From: Bacillota bacterium
GTDB taxonomy: Bacteria > Bacillota > Clostridia > Saccharofermentanales > Fastidiosipilaceae
Reading direction: 5' to 3'
Assembly: GCA_023388205.1 (NCBI GenBank)
Contig: JAEWGS010000027.1
Location: 1 to 61,297 of the forward strand
Length of the DNA: 61,297 nt
The notes under the pieces were generated by a model. That model made no database searches, was not told where the DNA came from, and saw nothing but the letters and a program-made list of their open reading frames with translations. A program made the translations under genes and the position numbers. Below, one piece after another: positions 16,982-23,896 of the stretch. The stretch's first letter is position 1. Each line of letters opens with the position of its first letter.

Positions 16982-17174
16982 TGCCGTAAAACCTTTCTAA
17001 GTCTTCTGCACAAGACTTTAGTTTTATTCTTTTTAATTGTACGCAAGGCAAGGCTTTCCCTCAAGCTCTGGGGAAAAGTCCAGCCTTTTCTTTTTAAGCT
17101 CCAGACGTTAAGCTTCAAACGGCATCTCTCAAATCCCGACGCCGAGTGAAGGCAAAAGACCGATCAACAGCCCC

Positions 17175-17900
17175 TCAATACAAAATCCCTCGCTGAACAA
17201 GCTGAGCCATCATCTGCTCAAACAAAGCATCCTCACTTTGATCCGCATCCAACACAACAAAGCGCTCCGGTTCCTTTTGGATGAGCCGTTGATACCCCTC
17301 ATAGGTTTTTTGCATAAAGCAAAGCCCTTCTGCGTCCAAACGATCCTCTGAAATATTGCCGCGCACTTGCATCCGTTTTAGAGCTTTTTCAGGACTCAAG
17401 TCAAAATAAAGTGTCAATTGCGGGCCAAGGCCTTGCGTTGCGTAGCGCGTCACAGCCTCCAAAGCCTCAAGTTCTTGTCCGCGCCCATAGCCCTGATAGG
17501 CTAAAGAAGAGTCTGCAAAGCGATCGGTGATGACTGCATAGCCTGCCGCCAAACTCGGTTGAATTTTTCTTTGAACCAGCTGAGCTCTCGCAGCTGAGAA
17601 AAGCAAAAACTCACAGCGCTCACCCATATCTTGAAATTGCGCATCCTTGAGCAAGCTACGAATCACTTCACCTTCTGCCGTGCCGCCGGGTTCACGGAAG
17701 ACCACAATTCGATCCGTTTTGGTCCGCAAAAAACGTTCAAGGCGTTTAAGTTGTGTCGTTTTCCCCGAGCCATCAATGCCCTCGAATGAAATAAAAAAAG
17801 GGGCTCTCACACGGAGCTCCTCTAAATTAAAGCGTCCCTGATCCGCGTGCTGAGCTTGCGTCAAGAGACCCAATTCGGCTTCTTTATTCTTCGAATTCAT
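17175..17900 (-). CDS. tmk: Thymidylate kinase
   Basis: Tmk phosphorylates dTMP to dTDP for DNA synthesis. Motifs are FEGIDGSGKTTQLKRL (P-loop near residues 38-53), FREPGGTAEGE (the DR/EPGGT motif), and DRFADSSLAYQGYGRG (lid/dTMP contact). The 241 residues include a 33-residue N-terminal extension ahead of the conserved FFISFEGIDG. ATG 17900 has GGGGGAA nearby and overlaps the end of the preceding gene by 17 bp, so the two are translationally linked. Confidence 0.96.
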   Translation of the reverse strand: MNSKNKEAELGLLTQAQHADQGRFNLEELRVRAPFFISFEGIDGSGKTTQLKRLERFLRTKTDRIVVFREPGGTAEGEVIRSLLKDAQFQDMGERCEFLLFSAARAQLVQRKIQPSLAAGYAVITDRFADSSLAYQGYGRGQELEALEAVTRYATQGLGPQLTLYFDLSPEKALKRMQVRGNISEDRLDAEGLCFMQKTYEGYQRLIQKEPERFVVLDADQSEDALFEQMMAQLVQRGILY

Positions 17901-18594
17901 CCAGTTCCCCCGGCAAATCTAAACCTAACGTTATTTGTGAGATTTCAGCGATTTCTCGAAAAATATGGGATTCTAAGCGAAGCGTTGCGCGCATGATATC
18001 CTCGGTGGTCTCCATTGCGGCAGGCTTGGTATGAAGCAAGGCTCGCTTTTGTACGCGCGTTTTACGCTTCGTAGCAGCTTCAGACGCACCGTGCCCTGGC
18101 GTGTTCGCTTGTGTTTTTTGCGCACTTTGAGCAGGCTGCTCATTGCGATTGATCTTCGTCACCCCTCTTTGTTGTGACGACGGCTTCCCCTGGACTTGTT
18201 TATTCTGTGAAGCTTGTTTATTGCTTGGGTTCACCAAGGCCTGAGTTGTATCGCCACCTTGCTGAGGCTGTCTTCGCTGTTGCTTTGGCTTGGTGTACTG
18301 CGTTTTTTGGGCTGGCTGCGTCTGCTTCTTGACTTGCGATGAAGCTGCCTGCTTCATCTGCTTCTGAACGCTCTGACGCTCTTGGGCCGTTGAAAAAGCG
18401 GGGCGCTCTGTACGATCCATTTGCGGACGGCGCTCTCTCGCTCTCGCCGCATCATAGCGTTTGCCCTCCGCCGTCAATTTAACCGCTTGCTGGCCACGGC
18501 CATGGCGTTTCGGAGCGCGTTGCCCACTCGCCTGCCGAGATCGTTCTCCCCGCGTATGATTCACTGCTCTTTGCCCTTGTTTGTTTTGATCCAT
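17884..18594 (-). CDS. Uncharacterised Gln/Lys/Arg-rich disordered protein
   Basis: Not recognised. The first 185 or so residues are low complexity, rich in Gln, Lys, Arg, Ser and Thr with no hydrophobic core, and strongly basic: probably disordered and possibly nucleic-acid binding (inference). The last 45 residues differ: a predicted helix around EDIMRATLRLESHIFREIAE and an acidic end (LPGELDEFEE), which may be the conserved functional part. GAGGTAGGA precedes ATG 18594. It starts 8 bp after the 331-aa membrane protein and overlaps tmk by 17 bp. In Bacillus, yaaR occupies a nearby slot, but no similarity to YaaR is evident. Confidence 0.7.
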   Translation of the reverse strand: MDQNKQGQRAVNHTRGERSRQASGQRAPKRHGRGQQAVKLTAEGKRYDAARARERRPQMDRTERPAFSTAQERQSVQKQMKQAASSQVKKQTQPAQKTQYTKPKQQRRQPQQGGDTTQALVNPSNKQASQNKQVQGKPSSQQRGVTKINRNEQPAQSAQKTQANTPGHGASEAATKRKTRVQKRALLHTKPAAMETTEDIMRATLRLESHIFREIAEISQITLGLDLPGELDEFEE

Positions 18595-18602
18595 ATCCTA
18601 CC

Positions 18603-19598
18603 TCAAGACGACCGGCCGCTCTTTTCAACAATCCGCACTGCATTTCTCACTGTACTCAAATCCTGACTGCCAAAGTCTTTCCCTAAGGATAGGAAATATT
18701 GATAGTAAGGATAGATCGTCCCAGAACTAATAATAGACGGCTTAGCTTCGCTGGCTCTTTCGCGTCGACTCATTTGGAGCGTTGCTTTGGGCGTCGTTTC
18801 AGTCACAACATAAGTTGCCTGTGCTGCACCTAAAGCTGAAAACACCTCCGATGACGAGACTAAAGTCTGCGACTCAAAATCCAAACCGACTAAACGGGCA
18901 TCCGAAATTTGAGAAACCTTTTGCCACAGTTCATGGGAAATCTGCGCAAAATCATCTGGGTTTTGAATGTTGTAGTTCCATTTCACCAAAAGCACCGTCG
19001 TCGCTGAATTGATATCCGCGACGGTGACCTGATCCAAAGCCCAAGCCTTTTGAATCAAAGTTTCTGGGCATAGGTCTGCCAAGAAGTTATTGAAATAGTC
19101 GTCGCGAACAATCTTCTGAACCTGCGGCAACAAAGCCTGATTCGCGGCTTCAGTCAAATAATTATCTGAATAAAGCATCGTCACGCGACGCGAACGTTGG
19201 TCAATGGACACGCCATCCATGCGCTCTAGGCCTAAGAAACTTTTGACCTGAAACTTCGTCCCATCCGTCTGCGACGTCGCATTCATCGAATATCCCAAAG
19301 GAAACAGCGTCGGCGTCACGCCATGAAGTGTGAATTTTTGTTGAGGGTAGCGCAAAGCCAAATAGTCACTGACATATTTTTGAGCCGTGAAGCGTCCAAG
19401 CAAATACAAGGCAAACACAAGCAACACGAGCAACAAATAGCGCAAAAGACCACTGCGGTCTCTCTTTTGCCAAATCCGCTTCAAGTCAAAACCCTCATGC
19501 CCAGTCTGCGCTGGCTCCGGGGTCAAGATCGGCTGAGACGCTAACAAAGGATCAGCATGTTTCTCTTCGATCGTGTGATGCTCTCGCACGGCCACCAT
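18603..19598 (-). CDS. Uncharacterised single-pass membrane protein
   Basis: Not recognised. The 331 residues have a cytoplasmic N-terminus of about 50, one strong membrane segment (LLRYLLLVLLVFALYLLG, residues 51-68), and an outer domain of about 260 residues with mixed alpha/beta character. There is no Cys-anchor and no enzyme motif. The topology resembles small envelope proteins with an extracytoplasmic domain. The start is uncertain by a few codons: AAGGAGG abuts ATG 19598, while GGGAGG lies 10 bases ahead, and GTG codons 2 and 4 are alternatives. It leads the run to tmk-darA-holB-ricT and follows tRNA-Leu. Confidence 0.72.
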   Translation of the reverse strand: MVAVREHHTIEEKHADPLLASQPILTPEPAQTGHEGFDLKRIWQKRDRSGLLRYLLLVLLVFALYLLGRFTAQKYVSDYLALRYPQQKFTLHGVTPTLFPLGYSMNATSQTDGTKFQVKSFLGLERMDGVSIDQRSRRVTMLYSDNYLTEAANQALLPQVQKIVRDDYFNNFLADLCPETLIQKAWALDQVTVADINSATTVLLVKWNYNIQNPDDFAQISHELWQKVSQISDARLVGLDFESQTLVSSSEVFSALGAAQATYVVTETTPKATLQMSRRERASEAKPSIISSGTIYPYYQYFLSLGKDFGSQDLSTVRNAVRIVEKSGRSS

Positions 19599-19657
19599 CC
19601 TCCTTGCTCCTCCCTATCAAGAAGCCTTGCCCTTCAAACTGCGCGCTCCTTTTAAGA

Positions 19658-19692
19658 ATACAAAAGCCACCTCAAGATGACCTCGAGGGGCT
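19658..19692 (-). terminator. Weak terminator-like hairpin after tRNA-Leu
   Basis: Directly after the tRNA, an imperfect stem GCcCCTC/GAGGtGGC on the minus strand is followed by UUUUGUAUUCUU. It may release the tRNA transcript, with some read-through into the 331-aa gene. Confidence 0.45.
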
Positions 19693-19693
19693 C

Positions 19694-19775
19694 TGCGGTC
19701 GACAGGACTTGAACCTGCACGACTTGCGTCACTGGAACCTAAATCCAGCGCGTCTGCCAATTTCGCCACGACCGC
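19694..19775 (-). tRNA. tRNA-Leu (anticodon UAG)
   Basis: An 82-nt cloverleaf with a class II (long variable arm) layout. The acceptor stem pairs GCGGTCG with CGACCGC. The D-arm contains TGGCAGACGCG, the anticodon stem-loop is CTGGA-TTTAGGT-TCCAG with UAG at the anticodon, the variable arm is TGACGCAAGTCG, and the T-arm carries GGTTCAAGTCC. The discriminator base is A, as expected for Leu. The CCA end is not encoded (GAG follows), so it must be added after transcription. Confidence 0.97.
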
Positions 19776-19793
19776 ATCGCATCGCAAGCGCTC

Positions 19794-19839
19794 ATTATAC
19801 TGAATTTGTGCCACCTCTGCTCAGTGAAGCGGTGGCACA
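19794..19839 (-). promoter_or_regulatory. tRNA-Leu promoter with a perfect 9-bp inverted repeat
   Basis: A perfect TATAAT (19794-19799, minus strand) lies 18 nt ahead of the tRNA 5' end. Where the -35 box would be sits an inverted repeat TGTGCCACC/GGTGGCACA (19807-19815 and 19831-19839, 15-nt spacer). It may be an operator, or a stem ending transcripts of the oxidoreductase gene upstream, although no U run follows. Confidence 0.5.
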
Positions 19840-19943
19840 GGAAATATTTCACGACACCATTTTCAAAGGATCAAAGACAAAATGCAAGTCACAGCTTCCT
19901 TCGAAGCCTTTTTGTTGACCTCATGTTCATCGCTTGTTTCGCC

Positions 19944-21257
19944 TTATTTTTTCTTACAACCACAAAGTCCACCTTCGCAATGACCCGCCTTCACCCCTGC
20001 TCGAGGAGCCACCCAGTCGAGCGCAGACACACGCAAACCTTGGTGGATCGCCTCACGGATTTCTTCAGGTGTCACACTTTCGTCACGGCGGAAGATACGT
20101 TGCGCCAGGCTGTCCTTGGATCCCAAATTTTCTTGTTCACAACTGCGAATCGGGCTTCTTGTGCCATCCCAATCCTGCTTGCGTGATGCTTTGAGACAAT
20201 CTTTCACGATCGTTTGAATAATTTCTTGAGCCATCGCTGGCGCAGCAGACAGACCCGGAGAACAGATCGCAGCGACATCATAAAAGCCCTCATCTGCAAA
20301 ACCCAAAACAAAATCGTCGCTTCCATCTAAGCCCAAACGATAACCCGTAAACTGACGCACGGGGTAATCTTCGGGCAATTCAGGCATCAAAACTTTCACC
20401 TTTTCACGGATGGTCTCGAGCGGCATCCTCTTGCCCGGACGGCGCTTGACGATCTCAGAATTAGCCCCAATCAGCATGCGTCCACCCACCGTCGGCGCAA
20501 TTAAAACACCGCGCCCACTCAGATTGGCACACTCGAAAAGAATCCGATCTGGCGCTTGAACCTGTTTATCCTCGATTAAGTAGTAATTAGATTTATTCAA
20601 TTCAATCGGGACTTCTTCATTCGTGACGAGCTCATGCATCACACCAGATTCAGGCCCCGCCGCATTGATCACATATCGACTCTCGATCGTCTCGTGATTC
20701 GTTCGAATGCGGTAGCCCCCATCAATTTTCTCAATGTTAAGCACCTCGTGATCGAGACAAAAGTCCACCCCTTCACGCAAGGCGACCTGAGAAAAAGCGA
20801 GGACATAATCCCAAGGATTGACCACCCCCGAGTGCGGCGCAAAAAGAGCTTTTCTAATTCTGCGACCCAATTTAGGAAGTTTATGGGCACAGCAACTTTC
20901 ATCCCAAAACTCTAAGCCCTCGACACCGTTAAGTTGTCCCTGTTCAAAGAATTTTTGCAAAATAGCATCATCAGCTTCATCCAAGGAAAGGAGCAATGAG
21001 CCACATTCTTTATAATCAAAACCCAAGCGGCGACTCAGCTCAGGCATTTGCTTCGCACTCAACACATTATAACGAGCCATCGCAGAACCAGCGGGTGCCG
21101 CATATCCCGCATGAATGATCGCATTATTCGCCCGGCTCGCCCCTAAGGCGACGTCCAGTTCTTTTTCGAGGACAACTGTGTCCAAATGGTAAGCTGAAGC
21201 TTCATACGCGAGCGCACTACCCACGATACCTGCGCCAATAATACAAAGATCTCTCAT
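19944..21257 (-). CDS. FAD-dependent oxidoreductase (GlpA/L-2-hydroxyglutarate oxidase-like) with degraded [2Fe-2S] tail
   Basis: A DAO-family flavoprotein. The N-terminal dinucleotide motif is CIIGAGIVGSALAYEAS (residues 5-21), followed by GASRANNAIIHAGYA, VINAAGPESG and a C-terminal TGYRLGLDGSDDFVLG. The usual clostridial relatives act on glycerol-3-phosphate or 2-hydroxy acids; the substrate here is not known. The C-terminus resembles a BFD-type [2Fe-2S] domain that normally has CxC and CxxxxC pairs. Here the first pair is gone (IFRRDES near 388-394), while HCEGGLCGC (C427, C432, C434) remains. No glpB or glpC partner adjoins. It is followed by 168 bp and the tRNA. Confidence 0.85.
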   Translation of the reverse strand: MRDLCIIGAGIVGSALAYEASAYHLDTVVLEKELDVALGASRANNAIIHAGYAAPAGSAMARYNVLSAKQMPELSRRLGFDYKECGSLLLSLDEADDAILQKFFEQGQLNGVEGLEFWDESCCAHKLPKLGRRIRKALFAPHSGVVNPWDYVLAFSQVALREGVDFCLDHEVLNIEKIDGGYRIRTNHETIESRYVINAAGPESGVMHELVTNEEVPIELNKSNYYLIEDKQVQAPDRILFECANLSGRGVLIAPTVGGRMLIGANSEIVKRRPGKRMPLETIREKVKVLMPELPEDYPVRQFTGYRLGLDGSDDFVLGFADEGFYDVAAICSPGLSAAPAMAQEIIQTIVKDCLKASRKQDWDGTRSPIRSCEQENLGSKDSLAQRIFRRDESVTPEEIREAIHQGLRVSALDWVAPRAGVKAGHCEGGLCGCKKK

Positions 21258-21369
21258 GTCGCATCCTTTTCATCAAGTGATGTTATAGTAAATTTTACGC
21301 TCTTCGCTCTAAGCGTCGGCGAACGTTTGTCACTCTTCTTGTAATTTTTTCCTGCACAAGAGTAAAAAA

Positions 21370-22119
21370 ATGGCCAATCGTCCAAGAAAGAAGTCCTTTA
21401 TGAAACGTCAAAACAAGTCCACGCACGCTCTTTCACAGGCAAACAGCAAGCTCACAGCTGCCGATTTGCCGAACAAAAGCCCCCTGCCCCAGCTTCAAGC
21501 TGGCTGTCACCTCGCACCGACGCCGGCGATTTTACTCAGTTGCTCCTGGATTTCCCCAGATCGCGGGGAACTTGAGCACAACCTCATCACCCTCGCCTGG
21601 GCGGGTATTGTCAATTCTGATCCCCCGATGCTCTCCGTCTCAATTCGAAAATCACGTTACTCACACCAAATGGTCTCACAAACAAGAGATTTTTGTGTCA
21701 ACCTCATCGACCGGCCGCTCGTCCGAGCCTTAGATTACGCTGGCGTGGTATCCCGCCGAGATCAGGATAAATTCAAAGTGCTCGGCTTAGAGGGCTGCCC
21801 GCTCGATGGCCTGCGTTCAGATCTTTGGGGCGTTAAAACGGCACCGCTCATTTTGGGCTGCCAAGTCAAACAGATTTTAGAGCTTGGCTCACACGACCTT
21901 TTCTTAGCGGAAATTGTATCCTGCAAGGTTCGTGACGATCTCTGGGATGCCAGTGGGAAGCTGCATCTTGAGACGGCTGATCTCGTCGCCTACGCGCACG
22001 GACAATATATGGCACTTGGGGAGTGGCTCGGGTTCTTCGGTTTTTCTTTGGCTAAAGATGAGGTCTTCAAAAGACGCGCGGCGGCCTACGAAGATTACAA
22101 CCGACGCTTCAAACCCTAA
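21370..22119 (+). CDS. Flavin reductase-like FMN-binding protein
   Basis: A split-barrel flavin reductase-like domain: PTPAILLSC, NLITLAWAGIVNSDPPMLSVSIRKSRYSH (given in full only by position, about residues 75-103) and DFCVNLI are typical of the family that binds FMN and reduces flavins or serves as an electron carrier. The 249 residues exceed the usual 190-200 because of a basic N-terminal 45 residues. The start is uncertain; an in-frame ATG at 21400 is an alternative. The gene is divergent from the FAD oxidoreductase across 112 bp, so the two may share control and perhaps electron flow (inference). Confidence 0.85.
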   Translation: MANRPRKKSFMKRQNKSTHALSQANSKLTAADLPNKSPLPQLQAGCHLAPTPAILLSCSWISPDRGELEHNLITLAWAGIVNSDPPMLSVSIRKSRYSHQMVSQTRDFCVNLIDRPLVRALDYAGVVSRRDQDKFKVLGLEGCPLDGLRSDLWGVKTAPLILGCQVKQILELGSHDLFLAEIVSCKVRDDLWDASGKLHLETADLVAYAHGQYMALGEWLGFFGFSLAKDEVFKRRAAAYEDYNRRFKP

Positions 22120-22139
22120 GCGCCTTCGGCGGTCTATTC

Positions 22140-22224
22140 GTTGCGGCGATCAATTTCGGTCAGGCCGCCTGTTGCGGCGATCGCTCCGGTCAGGCCACCC
22201 TTTGCGGCGATCCGCTTTGCGATC
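22140..22224. repeat. 31-bp tandem repeat, two and a half copies
   Basis: Units at 22140-22170 and 22171-22201 share GTTGCGGCGATC and CGGTCAGGCC; a partial third begins at 22202. It lies just after the flavin reductase stop. A separate 12-bp repeat AGGCTCTTGAAA occurs at 22273-22284 and 22286-22297. No gene in the 22120-22303 gap. Confidence 0.8.
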
Positions 22225-22303
22225 TGATCTTCCTCAAAAGTCACTCAAACATATCAAACTCACTCTTGAATGAGGCTCTTGAAAAAGGCTCTTGAAAGCG
22301 GCC

Positions 22304-23878
22304 TCACAGGCTCGCTTCAAGTTGCTGCCAAAACAGCCAATCACAGTAAAATCCAGGGATCCAAAGCAAGTGCTCCCCCACAAAAAAGCCCAGGACATTT
22401 TTGCGAAGCGGCTTCGGGATCCCCTTTTTTTTCATAAAGCTTTGCGCGCTAACCCAGCTTTGATCTGAGCGAGCGAGCATATCTTTTTCTTGAATCAAAC
22501 GCAGCGTGTAGCGAGCTGCCGGCAAAGTACGCCAAGATGCCCGCCGCTTTTCTGCTTGATCCTGATCTTCAGAGCCGCCCCAATATAGGTTCATGTCTCT
22601 CAGCTCAGTTTCAAGTGCGCGCCAGTTCTTTTCGCGATGTATTTTTTCTGTGAAATCAAGCGTCAAAGGCTTAAATTCAGTTGGCGCATCGTAGGTCAGT
22701 TCAAAATACCGCCCGTCACTGAAGTAGCTCAAGCCTCGCAGCAAAGTGCAAGCGTGAGGGACTCTTTTTTTCATCGCCCCTTCAATTTCTTTTAATCGAA
22801 GTTCCGCAGGTAATTTCGCACACTTCGCTTTAGCGATCTGTTTGAGCGCTCGAATAAAAAGCGCGCTTTGCTTTTGAGGTAAATCTCCACGAAAAACCAA
22901 GCCCCCTTGAGCATAAAGCTTCGGCCAAGCTTTTCTTGCTCGCAAATCACAGGCTTTCAAAAGTTGCGCCGCCTGCTCGTCCAAAGCTTCCCTTTCACCG
23001 AGCAAGTGCCGCTGAGCGCGTGCGATTTGCCGCTTAATTTCTTTTGGATCACTGTCGCACACTTCGCCCCAAGCCTCAAAGAGCTTTCGCCTCAAACGAT
23101 TTCTGATCGTCAGATCTTTAGCATTGCTTTCATCCTCAAAAAAGGGAATCGCCCAGGTCAAAACTTCGTCATCGATGTCTTCACGCGTCAAGGAAAGTAA
23201 AGGTCGCCACAAGCAACCTTCACGCTCGGGCATCGCCGCTAAGCCATCTAGCCCTGTACCACGCAGCAAATTCATCAAAAAGCGCTCCACTTGATCGTCC
23301 TGATGATGGCCGAGCAAAATCAAACCGCGTCTAAATCTTAAGCGACTCGCCAAAAAATCATGCCCAGACTCTGACGCATCAGACGTCCACGAAAAATTTG
23401 CCTCTCGGGCTGGACTTTTGCCTGCGTCAATTGCTTCTAACACCTCTTGCAAAGCTGCGTAGCGCTGTAGTCGGGCTTTTCTTTCGGTCGAAGCAAGCCT
23501 CGCATCCAAATAACGGCAATAAATTGGGAGCTCAAATTGCTTGGCCAAATCAAGCAGGGCCCTCGTCTCTTCTTTAGACGCCGCTCGCCAACCATGCTCT
23601 GCAACGAAAAGCCGCAAATCAAAGGGCTGATGAGATTTCAAAATAAGCAGGTAAAAAAGGAGCAGCGCCGAATCGCGACCTCCAGACAAAGACAAAACGA
23701 GGGGCCTTTGAAGTGAAAAATGAGCTAACTCAAGGTCAAGACAGCGCTTGGCCCGCAGAGGAAGCTCCGCTTGTCCTTCAAAAAAAGGAGCGACCGCTCT
23801 AGCCCAGGCGTTTAGATAAAGATCCACATCCGAGGGCGCATAAGACAGCGGCTGATTGGGGTGCTTTGGGTGTTCCAT
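22304..23878 (-). CDS. tilS: tRNA(Ile)-lysidine synthase
   Basis: TilS converts C34 of the AUA-reading tRNA-Ile to lysidine. The PP-loop SGGRDS lies at residues 65-70, followed by LRLFVAEHGWRAAS, LGHHQDDQVERFLMNLLRG and GLDGLAAM, then WRPLL and RRKLFEAW. The C-terminal half carries the tRNA-binding domains. The 524 residues are longer than many homologues, through an extended N-terminus and middle. It starts 18 bp after dnaB, so it is probably the end of the rplI-dnaB-tilS transcript. Confidence 0.95.
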   Translation of the reverse strand: MEHPKHPNQPLSYAPSDVDLYLNAWARAVAPFFEGQAELPLRAKRCLDLELAHFSLQRPLVLSLSGGRDSALLLFYLLILKSHQPFDLRLFVAEHGWRAASKEETRALLDLAKQFELPIYCRYLDARLASTERKARLQRYAALQEVLEAIDAGKSPAREANFSWTSDASESGHDFLASRLRFRRGLILLGHHQDDQVERFLMNLLRGTGLDGLAAMPEREGCLWRPLLSLTREDIDDEVLTWAIPFFEDESNAKDLTIRNRLRRKLFEAWGEVCDSDPKEIKRQIARAQRHLLGEREALDEQAAQLLKACDLRARKAWPKLYAQGGLVFRGDLPQKQSALFIRALKQIAKAKCAKLPAELRLKEIEGAMKKRVPHACTLLRGLSYFSDGRYFELTYDAPTEFKPLTLDFTEKIHREKNWRALETELRDMNLYWGGSEDQDQAEKRRASWRTLPAARYTLRLIQEKDMLARSDQSWVSAQSFMKKKGIPKPLRKNVLGFFVGEHLLWIPGFYCDWLFWQQLEASL

Positions 23879-23896
23879 GTGAGACTCAGGGGCTGA

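Noticed and set aside
17041..17174. Possible terminator between tmk and darA
   Set aside because: No stem followed by a U run on the minus strand; only a short AAGTCT/AGACTT hairpin without U was found, so read-through into darA is likely.
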